Source of the DNA: an uncultured Pontibacter sp.
GTDB lineage: Bacteria > Bacteroidota > Bacteroidia > Cytophagales > Hymenobacteraceae
NCBI RefSeq assembly: GCF_947499215.1
Contig: NZ_CANMNI010000003.1
Coordinates: 310,001-374,000 of the forward strand
Length of the DNA stretch: 64,000 nucleotides
Reading direction: 5' to 3'
Numbering within the stretch: the first letter of the stretch is position 1; every line of letters starts with the position of its first letter. Under the pieces are notes generated by a model that saw nothing but the letters and a program-made list of their open reading frames with translations, was not told the DNA's origin and did not search any database. Positions 27,527 through 36,559 of this stretch are shown in pieces. The position numbers and the translations under genes were made by a program.

Positions 27527-28381
27527 ATGGAAAGAATACTGCTTATAATCCTGATCTTGATGGCTTCCCCATGCTTCGGACAGGACTTTAAAGCAGAGGT
27601 TGATGCGGCGTATGACTTTCATCCACACAAACTCTCGAAGAAGGAGCAAGCACTGAAGCTGCCAGCATTGGACTCATTGTTTGAGAAGGTGATTGCCGAC
27701 ACTGCTACTTATCTACCCCAGTTACGGGAACGGCTATTATCAAACGATCACTTACCTTATTTCTATTTTGATGGTGCTCATCTACTTATGATCATAAGTA
27801 AGCGTCAAGCTGATCTTAAGATTGCTGCTGAAGCTTTTTCAAAAAGTAATATTAAAGACTTGGACCCCAAGGTTTATGTTTCACTTTTGAGTCAACTGGC
27901 GCAGAATAATGTTAATGTGACTGATGCAGCAGTAAAAATTCTGGAAGACTCCACGTTTTCGTTCTTCATTCCTCAGCACGCGATGTATTTTAATCAAGGA
28001 TACAGCCTAACATATTGTCTGTTGCCTCTTAACCCAAATGCTTATGTGGATACACTTATCACCATCTTCCAGCAGACACAGGACATTCAAGTGCAGAAAT
28101 CAATTATAACGACTCTGTGGTTTTCATACTCTTGCAAAGGAGATACTTTCCTGCTTTCATTGAACGAGACTAACTCGCTTGCAAAAGAAGTTGCTTTTTA
28201 TGCTAAAAGACTACTAGCAAATGATGAGCTAGACAGGAATTATAAAAGAAAGCTCAAGAAAATGAATGCAAATGAGCTAGAGGAGATGAAGCAATCAGCC
28301 CTAATGCGTTTTTCTGATGAGGCCATTTATGATTTGGATTTTGTGACAAAAGCAAAAAGGAAAAAGTCTGTTTGCCTCTAG
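27527..28381 (+). CDS. Secreted protein of unknown function
   Basis: This 284-aa protein has a signal peptide (MERILLIILILMASPCFGQ, cut near residue 19) and no domain I can name. It is mostly helical, with possible HEAT-like helical pairs ('DPKVYVSLLSQLAQNNVNVTDAAVKILED', 'DIQVQKSIITTLWFSYS') and a Lys-rich C-terminus. Codon use is more AT-rich than that of its neighbours. The next gene starts 47 bp downstream on the same strand, so the two may be co-transcribed. Confidence 0.7.
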   Translation: MERILLIILILMASPCFGQDFKAEVDAAYDFHPHKLSKKEQALKLPALDSLFEKVIADTATYLPQLRERLLSNDHLPYFYFDGAHLLMIISKRQADLKIAAEAFSKSNIKDLDPKVYVSLLSQLAQNNVNVTDAAVKILEDSTFSFFIPQHAMYFNQGYSLTYCLLPLNPNAYVDTLITIFQQTQDIQVQKSIITTLWFSYSCKGDTFLLSLNETNSLAKEVAFYAKRLLANDELDRNYKRKLKKMNANELEEMKQSALMRFSDEAIYDLDFVTKAKRKKSVCL

Positions 28382-28428
28382 AAATCCTGATTTTTTATAT
28401 CACTGAATTAAATATCCTACACACATAC

Positions 28429-29346
28429 ATGAAGCAACAGCTACTCATTTTAGTTATTGGCCTATCACTTTTAACCATCCAAGCAACAGGACAATCCTTC
28501 AAAGACCAATTCCGGGACTTGGGGTATCAGCAGGACTCACTCGGACAAATCACCCTGCTGCAGAAGTGGGAGGCAACGGACAGCAAGGATCCAGAGCTGT
28601 ATGTTGCGTATTTCAATTATTATGTAAAGCAAAGCGGGGAGGAGACAGTACAGCTGAGTGATAAAAAGCCGGCAGGGAAGGAGGCGCTGGAGTTGCAGGC
28701 TGAGGGTAAAACAAGTGGTGCACCGGCTGGCTATATGTATAGCGAAGTACACTATGAGCCGACACTCCTCCAAAAAGGGTTTGACTACATCGACAAAGGT
28801 ATAACCCAATTCCCTAACCGGCTGGACATGCGCTTTGGGAAGGTATACATGCTGGGCGAGGTCGGAGACTATGCAAACTTCACAGCAGAAATAATCAAGG
28901 CGCTAAACCACGGACAGCAAATTCAGAATAAGTGGCTGTGGTCGGATCATAAGCCCTTGGAAGATCCGAAAGATGTATTGCTTGGATCGGTGCAGGACTA
29001 CATCGTGCAGCTCTATAATACCGGCGATGATGCCTTGCTGGAGCATATGAAGCGTATTTCTGAAACAGTGCTAAAACACCATCCCAATCACATTGAAAGT
29101 CTGTCTAACTTGTCCATTGTGCACATGATCAGGAGTGAACATGACAAGGCACTAGAAGTTTTGTTACGGGCTGAAATGATAGCGCCTACCGACCATATCG
29201 TACTCAGCAACATCGCGCAGGCCTACAAACTAAAAGGAGATAAAAAGAAAGCTATTGCATACTATGAGAAGACCCTTAAGCACGGGGAAGGTGAAGTGAA
29301 ACAGTATGCCAGAGAGCAGATACAGGCCCTGAAAAAAAGTAAATAG
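28429..29346 (+). CDS. Exported tetratricopeptide-repeat protein
   Basis: I chose the ATG at 28429 (305 aa, MKQQLLILVIGLSLLTIQATGQ signal peptide); the open frame extends 57 bp further upstream into the previous gene, without a plausible start. The C-terminal third carries TPR helices ('SLSNLSIVHMIRSEHDKALEVLLRAE', then 'IVLSNIAQAYKLKGDKKKAIAYYEKTL'). A protein-interaction role in the periplasm or at the envelope is likely; the N-terminal two thirds are unassigned. A strong terminator follows. Confidence 0.78.
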   Translation: MKQQLLILVIGLSLLTIQATGQSFKDQFRDLGYQQDSLGQITLLQKWEATDSKDPELYVAYFNYYVKQSGEETVQLSDKKPAGKEALELQAEGKTSGAPAGYMYSEVHYEPTLLQKGFDYIDKGITQFPNRLDMRFGKVYMLGEVGDYANFTAEIIKALNHGQQIQNKWLWSDHKPLEDPKDVLLGSVQDYIVQLYNTGDDALLEHMKRISETVLKHHPNHIESLSNLSIVHMIRSEHDKALEVLLRAEMIAPTDHIVLSNIAQAYKLKGDKKKAIAYYEKTLKHGEGEVKQYAREQIQALKKSK

Positions 29347-29367
29347 TCAGGCTATACCTGCGGAATA

Positions 29368-29405
29368 AAAAAGGCCTTCCCGTTCTTGGACGAGAAGGCC
29401 TTTTT
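29368..29405. terminator. Bidirectional terminator
   Basis: The stem AAAAAGGCCTTC (29368-29379) pairs with GAAGGCCTTTTT (29394-29405), 12 bp with a 14-nt loop and T-runs on both strands. It serves the plus-strand TPR gene and the minus-strand SH3 gene. It is flanked by two CTATACCT words (29352-29359 and 29416-29423). Confidence 0.88.
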
Positions 29406-29421
29406 ACGATTAAAGCTATAC

Positions 29422-30327
29422 CTATCTGAAGTTGTAGCGGATACCAAGGCCGCTCTGCCCGTGCATCCAGCCGGGAGCGTCAAACACCTCCACAAAAATG
29501 TTGGCATCCAAGAAGATGGAAAGCGGAGCGTTCGGGATGGTATACTCCAGACCCAGCACGCCGTCTATACCCAAGTCCAGATCCGTGAAACGCTCATAGT
29601 ATTCTCTGTCGTCATACTTATAACGGTAGTGTACGTTGGTGAAGCGAGCCTGCGGACCAAGGCCGAAGTAAAACTGCAGCGCACCGTCATTGGACAGATC
29701 GTGGTGTTTCAGCCAATGGATTTGCAGGGCGGTTGTAGGACCGGCACGGTGTCCTTTGTAATCATAGTGCCTTCTGTCTTCGAAGCGGTCATAGCGGTAG
29801 AAGCGGTCTTCGTAGCGGTAGCCCCAGCGGTAAGAACTGCCTAGGTTCACTTCCCAAGCGGTGTTGCCGCTGTATTTTTTGAAGGTGATGCCAGCAGGGT
29901 CGCCGAAGCGGAGGCCTAGTCCGATGTTTTTGTTTGAGTCAGAAGAAGCAGACCTTTTGGAGGAAGTGGAACTACTGCTTTTTTTGGCAGTACTCGAAGA
30001 CTGTCTGTTGCCACTGGTATTGCTGGAGAATCTGTTGCTTGAGCTGTTGCTGCGGGTCGGGCTGCTGCCCTCCTTTACAAGTTCTGAGGCCACATAGCCA
30101 GTCTGGCCGTTGTATTCCACCTTCACCCAGTTGCTGTTGGTGCGCTCAATTACCTTCACGTTAGCGCCTTGTGGAATTTTAGCGACAATGGCTTGGTCCG
30201 TTCCCGGGCCTTTGCGGATGTTTGCTCCTGAAGAGGAATTGATGTGAAAGCTCTGCGCATCTGCGGATGCTACAATAGCGAAAATACACACTACTGTAGC
30301 CAAAAGATACTTGTAAAAAGTCTTCAT
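29422..30327 (-). CDS. Exported SH3-domain protein with a beta-barrel-like C-terminus
   Basis: This 301-aa protein has a signal peptide (cut after SADAQ, about residue 25) and a bacterial SH3 domain (about 27-88, 'GANIRKGPGTDQAIVAKIPQGANV', 'NSNWVKVEYNGQTGYVASELV'). A Ser-rich low-complexity linker (about 90-135) and a C-terminal domain rich in Tyr/Arg/Asp and alternating strands follow ('GLGLRFGDPAGITFKKY' to 'SGLGIRYNF'), ending in an aromatic residue as outer membrane barrels often do. The SH3 part probably binds peptidoglycan, tying the barrel-like domain to the wall; this is inference. Confidence 0.8.
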   Translation of the reverse strand: MKTFYKYLLATVVCIFAIVASADAQSFHINSSSGANIRKGPGTDQAIVAKIPQGANVKVIERTNSNWVKVEYNGQTGYVASELVKEGSSPTRSNSSSNRFSSNTSGNRQSSSTAKKSSSSTSSKRSASSDSNKNIGLGLRFGDPAGITFKKYSGNTAWEVNLGSSYRWGYRYEDRFYRYDRFEDRRHYDYKGHRAGPTTALQIHWLKHHDLSNDGALQFYFGLGPQARFTNVHYRYKYDDREYYERFTDLDLGIDGVLGLEYTIPNAPLSIFLDANIFVEVFDAPGWMHGQSGLGIRYNFR

Positions 30328-30628
30328 TTCTCATTTTGTTTAGGCCGCAAAGGTAGTAGGTAGGATGTTACGGACAACACGTGTCGCAAGAAGGGCTAAG
30401 ACTACGGTGCAATTGCTGTGAAGCTACATGTTGATAGTCAAATTGTTGTGCTGATAGTGTGGCAAAAAATCAGTAAAAACAGACAATATAAACCCTTTGA
30501 AATCCAGCGTTATGGCGGGGTTGGGAGCAGCCGTAGCTAGTAAGCTTGTTGTGCCCTAAAAATGAAGCTTCCTGCGCATTTCTCCCCATCTTTCCTTAAT
30601 TTGCCTCTTTCACCAAGCGACACGAACT
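30328..30628. other. Divergent intergenic region between the SH3 gene and aminopeptidase P
   Basis: The region is about 300 bp without a gene. It contains the well-formed minus-strand promoter at 30348-30377. For the plus-strand peptidase gene only a near-match TTAATTTG close to the start (about 30596) was seen. Confidence 0.5.
30348..30377 (-). promoter_or_regulatory. Bacteroidota promoter of the SH3 gene
   Basis: On the minus strand TACCTTTG (30355-30348) fits the -7 consensus TAnnTTTG, and a TTG at 30377-30375 lies 19 bp upstream, the usual -33 spacing. Transcription would start near 30343, giving a leader of about 16 nt. Confidence 0.6.
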
Positions 30629-32407
30629 ATGAATCATAAGGAAAGACTGGCCGCCATACGCCAGCTGATGAAAGAGCAGGGCCTGAGCGCCTACATCATT
30701 CCCTCGGCTGACCCGCATATCAGCGAGTACCTGCCTGACCGCTACAAATGCATTTACTTTGCCTCAGGCTTTACCGGCTCGGCCGGTACGCTGGTGATCA
30801 CGCAAGACTTTGCTGGTCTCTGGACCGATGCCCGTTATTTTGTGCAGGCCAAAGACCAATTGGATGGCAGCGGCTTCGAGCTGGTAAAACTGCAGGCACA
30901 GCACGCACCGGAGTACATTGGCTGGCTGGCCGATCGCCTAAACCAAGGCGATGTGGTGGCTTATGATGCGAAACTGATCTCGGTGGGACTGGCAGAACTG
31001 CTGGAAAATGAACTGGCACCATTAGGTATAGAGCTGGCCTCGGACCGTGACTTGCTGGACCCGATCTGGGAGGACCGTCCTGAACTGCCAACCTCCCCCG
31101 CATACCTCATAGGAGAGGAGACAAGCGGTCAGTCCACCACGGCCAAGCTGGAAGCACTTCGTAAAGCCCTCAAAAAGCAGAGAGCCGACTATCACCTTAT
31201 CTCGTCACTCGACGACATGGCATGGCTCTTCAACCTGCGCGGCTCCGATGTGAAGTGCAACCCAGTCGTGCTCAGCTTTGCGCTGATCAGTCAGGACAAT
31301 GCCATCCTCTTTATTGACCAGACTAAACTAAGTGAGGCCGACAAGAAAAAGCTAATGGCCGATGGTGTAGAGCTACAGCCTTACGAAATGGTAGAGCGCC
31401 TATTGGCCGAACTGACAGCCGGCTCTTCGATCCTAATCGACCCGAAACGTAATTGCTACGCGCTGTACAAGCAACTGCCAACCGAGGTGCGTGTGATCCA
31501 AAACACCAATCCGACGACTTTCTTCAAGGCTATCAAAAACGAGGTAGAGGTAGAAAACACACGCAAAACGATGGTGAAAGACGGGGTGGCCTTGACGCGC
31601 TTCTTCAAATGGCTGGAGGAGAATCTGGGCAAAGAAACGATCACCGAACTTTCCGTAGCCGATAAAGTGCTTGACTTCCGGGCAGAGCAGGAGGGCTTTG
31701 TGGGTGAGAGTTTTGACACCATTGCCGGTTACAAAGCGCACGGTGCCCTGCCGCATTATAAGGCTACACCGGAAAGCGATGTGGAATTGAAAGCAGATGG
31801 TTTATTCCTGCTGGACTCTGGCGGGCAGTACACTACCGGCACCACCGATATTACCCGCGTGGTTTCATTGGGCAACCTGACCGAAGAAGAAAAAACCGAC
31901 TATACCTTGGTGCTGAAAGGCATGATTGATGGCGCCACCGCCCGCTTCCCGAAAGGCACCCGCGGCTACCAGATCGATGCCATCACCCGCAAACCGCTCT
32001 GGGACCACGCCCGTAACTACGGCCATGGCACTGGTCACGGCGTAGGTTTCTTCCTGAACGTGCACGAAGGACCGCATGTGTTCAATCCATCACCAACGCC
32101 AGTGGATATCGAGCTGGGTATGATCACTTCCGTAGAGCCCGGACTTTACCGTCCGAACCAATACGGTATCCGCATCGAGAACCTCGTGCTCACTATACCA
32201 GATGAAGTGAACGATTTTGGTGCGTTCTATACCTTCGAGCACCTGACCCTCGCCCTAATCGACACGGCTCCGGTGAAAAAAGAACTGTTGGACGAGCGCC
32301 AGATCAAGTGGCTCAACGACTACAACCAGTTAGTAGTAGACCAACTCGGACCGTACCTGAACGAGGAGGAACTGGACTGGCTGAAGGATAAGGCAAAGGC
32401 GATATAA
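30629..32407 (+). CDS. Xaa-Pro aminopeptidase (aminopeptidase P, M24B)
   Basis: This 592-aa cytoplasmic metallopeptidase removes N-terminal residues preceding proline. It has the three-domain layout of the eukaryotic-type enzyme: two creatinase-like N-terminal domains (about 1-300) and a C-terminal pita-bread domain. The five metal ligands can be placed at Asp396, Asp407, His470, Glu503 and Glu517, in 'LDSGGQYTTGTTDITR', 'GHGTGHGVG', 'SVEPG' and 'IRIENL'. Their spacing closely follows human XPNPEP1. The gene is monocistronic and ends in a terminator. Confidence 0.93.
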   Translation: MNHKERLAAIRQLMKEQGLSAYIIPSADPHISEYLPDRYKCIYFASGFTGSAGTLVITQDFAGLWTDARYFVQAKDQLDGSGFELVKLQAQHAPEYIGWLADRLNQGDVVAYDAKLISVGLAELLENELAPLGIELASDRDLLDPIWEDRPELPTSPAYLIGEETSGQSTTAKLEALRKALKKQRADYHLISSLDDMAWLFNLRGSDVKCNPVVLSFALISQDNAILFIDQTKLSEADKKKLMADGVELQPYEMVERLLAELTAGSSILIDPKRNCYALYKQLPTEVRVIQNTNPTTFFKAIKNEVEVENTRKTMVKDGVALTRFFKWLEENLGKETITELSVADKVLDFRAEQEGFVGESFDTIAGYKAHGALPHYKATPESDVELKADGLFLLDSGGQYTTGTTDITRVVSLGNLTEEEKTDYTLVLKGMIDGATARFPKGTRGYQIDAITRKPLWDHARNYGHGTGHGVGFFLNVHEGPHVFNPSPTPVDIELGMITSVEPGLYRPNQYGIRIENLVLTIPDEVNDFGAFYTFEHLTLALIDTAPVKKELLDERQIKWLNDYNQLVVDQLGPYLNEEELDWLKDKAKAI

Positions 32408-32431
32408 TTGTTGATTGCTAATTGTTAATTG

Positions 32432-32470
32432 TTAAACCGGCTATACCTTCAACAGGAGTAGCCGGTTTAA
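32432..32470 (+). terminator. Terminator after aminopeptidase P
   Basis: A perfect 12-bp stem (TTAAACCGGCTA at 32432-32443, TAGCCGGTTTAA at 32459-32470) is followed by a T-run. A CTATACCT word (32441-32448) overlaps the left arm and loop. Confidence 0.85.
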
Positions 32471-32536
32471 TTTTTTAGAGTAAAACCTAAACCCAAGTTG
32501 TCTAGTTTATAGACCACTCTTTCCTGAAAAACGAAG

Positions 32537-32544
32537 TATATTTG
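32537..32544 (+). promoter_or_regulatory. Candidate -7 promoter box (TATATTTG)
   Basis: TATATTTG fits TAnnTTTG and lies 15 bp before the ATG at 32560. It also overlaps an in-frame TTG at 32542, which argues against that TTG as the start of the next gene. Confidence 0.5.
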
Positions 32545-32559
32545 GAAAAACTTCCTGCC

Positions 32560-33489
32560 ATGAAACAGACAACCAGCACCATCCTAATGGTCGAGCCAAC
32601 GGGCTTCGGGTATAACCCGGAGGCCGCCGCTACCAATGCTTTTCAAAAAGAACTGCAGGACTTCACTCCCGATCAGGTACAGGATATCGCCCTGCTCGAG
32701 TTTAAGAATGCGGTGGCTGAACTTCAGAACTTGGGCGTTGAGGTGATCACTGTCCGTGACCCCGATAATGCCGGCACCCCCGATTCTGTTTTCCCGAATA
32801 ACTGGTTCTCTACCCATGCCGAGGGGCATCTGGTTACTTACCCTATGGCTTCTGCTAGCAGACGGAATGAACGACGCGAGGAAGTAATTGACAAGATAAA
32901 ACATGCTTGCCAGTGCGGGGAGCATGTGGCCCTAGAGTTCTTTGAAGAAGACGATACACCCGTTTTTCTGGAAGGCACAGGTAGCCTAGTGCTCGACCGT
33001 ATAAACAAAATAGCCTATGCCGCTGTGTCGCCGCGAACGAGTTTGGTAGCCTTGCAACATTTCTGCGATAAACTGGGCTACGAAGCGGTTACGTTCGAAG
33101 CCTATGGGCCGGCTGGCGAGTTGATTTACCACACCAATGTGATGATGTGCATCGGCGATACCTACGCCGTGGTGGCACTGGATGTGGTGGACGAACAGGA
33201 CCGTGAAAAGCTGTACACCAGCTTGGTGGGAAGCGGAAGAGAGATTATCGAGATCAGCAAAGAACAAACCTACCAGCACTTTGCAGGCAACATGCTCCAG
33301 ATCGAAAACGAGCAGGGCGAGCGCATTCTGGTGATGTCGAAGAAGGCATACAAGAGTCTGACACCTGAGCAATTGGAGCGTGTGCAGGCTCACAATGAGC
33401 ACGTCCTATACCTGCCGATTCACATGATCGAGAAAGCCGGGGGCGGCAGCATCCGCTGCATGATCGCGGAATTGTTTAAGAAGGAATAA
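32560..33489 (+). CDS. Amidinotransferase-fold hydrolase, CtlX-like
   Basis: This 309-aa protein of the guanidine-modifying (arginine deiminase/DDAH) superfamily is of the type named citrulline-utilisation hydrolase CtlX. Landmarks: 'VFPNNWFSTH', 'LEGTGSLVLDR', 'YHTNVMMCIGDTYAVV' and the catalytic Cys300 in 'GGGSIRCM'. The reaction is hydrolysis of a guanidino- or ureido-type substrate; the exact substrate is not certain from sequence. I use the ATG at 32560 because the alternative TTG at 32542 falls inside the predicted promoter. Confidence 0.85.
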   Translation: MKQTTSTILMVEPTGFGYNPEAAATNAFQKELQDFTPDQVQDIALLEFKNAVAELQNLGVEVITVRDPDNAGTPDSVFPNNWFSTHAEGHLVTYPMASASRRNERREEVIDKIKHACQCGEHVALEFFEEDDTPVFLEGTGSLVLDRINKIAYAAVSPRTSLVALQHFCDKLGYEAVTFEAYGPAGELIYHTNVMMCIGDTYAVVALDVVDEQDREKLYTSLVGSGREIIEISKEQTYQHFAGNMLQIENEQGERILVMSKKAYKSLTPEQLERVQAHNEHVLYLPIHMIEKAGGGSIRCMIAELFKKE

Positions 33490-33505
33490 ACAGCCACTGC
33501 TGGGC

Positions 33506-33648
33506 AATTAGAAATTCAAATTTAGAAATCAGAGGTTACGTATTGAGAGCAAGAGACAGGGATTGATTTTCCTGATGGGCAATACTATACCTTAAATTTT
33601 TAAACAATACCGTCCACAAGCTTCATTTCTAATTTCTAATTTCTAATT
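33506..33648. repeat. Imperfect AT-rich inverted repeat
   Basis: AATTAGAAATTCAAATTTAG (from 33506) and TTTCTAATTTCTAATTTCTA (near 33627) are imperfect inverted copies of about 24 bp, separated by about 95 bp, filling the gap between the CtlX-like gene and the AEC transporter gene. The right arm is itself a triplet of TTTCTAA units. It could be a terminator-like structure or a small decayed element. Confidence 0.4.
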
Positions 33649-33659
33649 CCTCTACCTGC

Positions 33660-34571
33660 ATGAGCAGCATCATCTTACTTTTTCTGTGCCTGATTATCGG
33701 GGTATTGCTGCGACGGGTACCGGCTTTTCCGAGCACTTCGCCGGTGGTGCTCAACCAGTTCATTATCCATATTTCGCTGCCGGCTCTGGCGCTGTACGCT
33801 ATACCTGAAGTGGAGCTCGATAGCACCGTGCTACTGCCAGTGGGCGTGGCTTGGATCTGTTTTGGAGCTGCGGCGGCCTTCTTCTATACCTTAGGCAGGA
33901 TCTATGGCTGGTCCAAAAAGCTGATCGGTTGCCTGATTCTCACGGCCGGGCTCGGTAACACCTCTTTCGTTGGCTTCCCGGTCATCGAGGCACTTTACGG
34001 CAAGCAAGGTTTGCAGACGGCCATCCTCGTTGATCTGCCCGGTACTTTTATGGTTGTCTCTACGCTAGGTATAGCCTTAGCCGCTTACTTTTCTAAAGGG
34101 CAGCCGGATTTCAAAGCGATCGGCCTAAAAATTCTCACGTTCCCGCCTTTTCTGGTGTTTGTGATCGCCTTTGCCATGAATGTGGCCAACCTCCATTTTT
34201 CCGATGACTTAAAGGATGTCTTCAACCGCTTGGGCAGCACCGTGACACCGCTGGCGCTGGTGAGCGTGGGTATGCAGCTGCGCATTGAGCGAAAAAGCAA
34301 GCACTGGCGTTTTCTATTCTTGGGCCTCGCGTTCCAGCTGATTCTAGCTCCCTTACTTATTTATGCGCTCTATGCAGGGTTACTCGGCATGCGCGGTCCG
34401 GTAGTGCAGATGAGTATTCTTGAGGCAGGTATGGCGCCCATGATCACCGCCTCTATAGTGGCCATTTCCTACGGTCTCAAACCCCGGCTGGCTTCCATGA
34501 TGGTAGGCTTTGGTATACCGCTCTCATTCATTACGTTGGCCGTCTGGTACCTGCTGGTACAGAGTCTGTAG
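33660..34571 (+). CDS. AEC family transporter
   Basis: This 303-aa membrane protein has about ten hydrophobic segments in the auxin efflux carrier family pattern: 'LNQFIIHISLPALALYAIPE' near the N-terminus, 'AGLGNTSFVGFPVIEALYG' in the middle (the conserved N-x-x-F/Y-x-G-x-P region) and 'LEAGMAPMITASIVAISYGL' near the end. It is a putative permease for small carboxylates or similar solutes. Substrate cannot be inferred from neighbours. Confidence 0.85.
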   Translation: MSSIILLFLCLIIGVLLRRVPAFPSTSPVVLNQFIIHISLPALALYAIPEVELDSTVLLPVGVAWICFGAAAAFFYTLGRIYGWSKKLIGCLILTAGLGNTSFVGFPVIEALYGKQGLQTAILVDLPGTFMVVSTLGIALAAYFSKGQPDFKAIGLKILTFPPFLVFVIAFAMNVANLHFSDDLKDVFNRLGSTVTPLALVSVGMQLRIERKSKHWRFLFLGLAFQLILAPLLIYALYAGLLGMRGPVVQMSILEAGMAPMITASIVAISYGLKPRLASMMVGFGIPLSFITLAVWYLLVQSL

Positions 34572-34660
34572 GTAGAAGAGGTTAGCTATTACTGAAGAAT
34601 TCTCGTTATTTTACAAGATACAAATACACGGCTGAGCTATACCTTGGCCATTTCAATATT

Positions 34661-35671
34661 ATGACACAGCACACATCCGACGGCATCCGCCTAAACAAGT
34701 TCATCAGCGACGCAGGCGTCTGCTCGCGCCGCGAAGCCGACAAACTGATAGAGCAGGGGAGGGTGATGGTGAATGGTAAACTGCCGGAAGTCGGAGCCAG
34801 AGTGAGACCCAAAGACAAGATACAGGTGGACGGCAAGACGCTGCAGATCGATCAGGTGGAGCCCGTATACCTTGCGCTCAACAAACCGGCCGGCATCGAA
34901 ACCACCACCGACCTTTCGCAACGCGATAACATTATCCGATTTGTCAATTACCCGGAGCGCATTTTCCCGATCGGCCGCCTCGACAAAGACTCTGAGGGCC
35001 TGATTTTTCTGACCAACGACGGTGACATCGTGAATAAAATCCTCCGGGCCGGAAACAAGCACGAGAAAGAGTATATTGTGACGGTGGACAAGCCAATCAA
35101 TGAGGATTTTGTGCAGAAGATGAGCAATGGGGTATCGATTCTCGGGGTGAATACCAAAAAGTGTTTTGTAGAGCAGCTGGGGCCGAACAAGTTCCGCATC
35201 ATCCTGACGCAAGGCATGAACCGCCAGATCCGACGCATGACCGAGGCCTTGGGCTATGAAGTGCAGACCCTACAGCGTATCCGCATCATGAACATCACGC
35301 TTGCCAAAATTCCACTGGGCCAGTGGCGAGAACTCACTGAAACCGAGATTGCCACGCTCCACAGCTTGGTAGCTGACTCCGTAATGACAGAAGAAGGCTC
35401 CATAGGAAAGAAGAAGGCAGCCGCGAATCAGACGCAAACTTCGCAACCGGCTCGCAAGAAATCTTCGTCGGGTAGCAGACCGCCACGAAAAGAAGGCGGC
35501 GCGGGCAAGAAAAGCAGTTTCGGAGCGAGTGATGCCAAAGGCGGCAGAGGCCAGCGTGGGGCATCCAAAGGGCCGGGGGCTAAAAAGTCAGGGAGCAAGA
35601 GCAGTGCAGGTTCCAGAGGGGCCAGCAGAAACGCCCCGGCGGCCAAGGGTGGAGGACGTAAAAGACGCTAA
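34661..35671 (+). CDS. 23S rRNA pseudouridine synthase, RluF type, with basic tail
   Basis: This 336-aa protein has an S4 RNA-binding domain (about 5-60, 'IRLNKFISDAGVCSRREAD'), then an RsuA/RluB/E/F catalytic domain with catalytic Asp108 in 'IGRLDKDSEGL' and the closing 'QGMNRQIRRMTEALGYEV'. 'DIVNKILRAGNKHEKEYIVTV' strongly resembles RluF, which modifies U2604 of 23S rRNA. From about residue 245 to the end there is a low-complexity Lys/Arg/Ser/Gly/Ala-rich tail typical of Bacteroidota homologs, probably an extra RNA-binding extension. A strong terminator follows. Confidence 0.9.
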   Translation: MTQHTSDGIRLNKFISDAGVCSRREADKLIEQGRVMVNGKLPEVGARVRPKDKIQVDGKTLQIDQVEPVYLALNKPAGIETTTDLSQRDNIIRFVNYPERIFPIGRLDKDSEGLIFLTNDGDIVNKILRAGNKHEKEYIVTVDKPINEDFVQKMSNGVSILGVNTKKCFVEQLGPNKFRIILTQGMNRQIRRMTEALGYEVQTLQRIRIMNITLAKIPLGQWRELTETEIATLHSLVADSVMTEEGSIGKKKAAANQTQTSQPARKKSSSGSRPPRKEGGAGKKSSFGASDAKGGRGQRGASKGPGAKKSGSKSSAGSRGASRNAPAAKGGGRKRR

Positions 35672-35688
35672 GCTAAATACAAATAGCA

Positions 35689-35740
35689 AAAATCCAGTGC
35701 ACAAGGTATAGGTATTCCTGATGCACTGGATTTTCTGTTT
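35689..35740 (+). terminator. Terminator after the pseudouridine synthase gene
   Basis: A perfect 13-bp stem (AAAATCCAGTGCA at 35689-35701, TGCACTGGATTTT at 35722-35734) leads into a T-rich run. The loop contains an exact AGGTATAG word (35704-35711). Confidence 0.88.
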
Positions 35741-35837
35741 TATTTTTAAGAATGGTTTATAGTTTGTTTCCCTATATACAAACCACACCTTGAGCGTCCT
35801 TTTTCTAATTGAAAGTTCAACGCCCCAAAAAAAACTT

Positions 35838-36500
35838 CTACTGATTATTTTCTTCCTCTTCTTCAGAGTCTTCCTCAGGGTAGGCGTTCAGCTTGATCTT
35901 CTCGATTTGCAGATAGGTTTTAAACTGATGAATCAGCTTGTCCATCTCTTTCTCTTTCTGCTGTAAGGCATCCACTTCTTCGTCTGATGTCTGCAATACC
36001 GGGCGCAAACGGTTCAGACTTTCTTTCATTTGAGCGACGGCACCTTCCGTATGGTTGATCACATCTTGGTTCTGCTCGGCAGCCATGGCCAGTTGCAGCT
36101 GCCCGATGTACATTTCCAGAAACTCGACCATATCCCAAGGGTTATTGGGGCGGTTCCATGTGAAGCCTGTGTTGCAGCGGCGGCACTTATAGGTATTGCA
36201 TTTCCAGCCGTGCTCGTTGGTAGTGGCACCTGTGCGCTTCAGCATATCGGCTTTGTTGCATTTGGGGCACTGGGCATTGTCCTCGATGATGTTAAGCAGG
36301 CGCTCCCGCTTGTCCATGATAGCGGTGCGGTTAGCGGCATGCGTGATCAGCTGCGTCTCCAAATTCTCGCAGGCGTTTGTCATTTGCGTATGCTCGGCGC
36401 TGAGTTCGCCTTCCTCCATCAGTCGCGCGGCACGCTTGCTGAAAAAGCGTATCAGTTTGATCAGTTCTCTCTCGTTAGGCTTCAGTGCAGGTTGTTTCAT
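35838..36500 (-). CDS. Zinc-ribbon and coiled-coil protein of unknown function
   Basis: This 220-aa cytoplasmic protein has helical coiled-coil segments at both ends (about 10-70 and 130-205) around a central zinc ribbon with two Cys pairs, 'CPKCNK' and 'CRRCNTGF' (about 78-111, with an additional Cys in 'WKCNTYKC'). The C-terminus is acidic (EEDSEEEEEN). I do not recognise a named family. A -7 promoter box lies just upstream. Confidence 0.7.
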   Translation of the reverse strand: MKQPALKPNERELIKLIRFFSKRAARLMEEGELSAEHTQMTNACENLETQLITHAANRTAIMDKRERLLNIIEDNAQCPKCNKADMLKRTGATTNEHGWKCNTYKCRRCNTGFTWNRPNNPWDMVEFLEMYIGQLQLAMAAEQNQDVINHTEGAVAQMKESLNRLRPVLQTSDEEVDALQQKEKEMDKLIHQFKTYLQIEKIKLNAYPEEDSEEEEENNQ

Positions 36501-36516
36501 GTGACGTGTGTTTACT

Positions 36517-36524
36517 CAAAGGTA
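36517..36524 (-). promoter_or_regulatory. -7 promoter box (TACCTTTG) of the zinc-ribbon gene
   Basis: CAAAGGTA on the plus strand reads TACCTTTG on the coding strand and lies 16 bp before the start codon at 36500, so the leader would be only about 12 nt. No -33 element at standard spacing was identified. Confidence 0.5.
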
Positions 36525-36559
36525 CAAAATCCGCGGCAAAGCACGAATTGTTCAGTGGT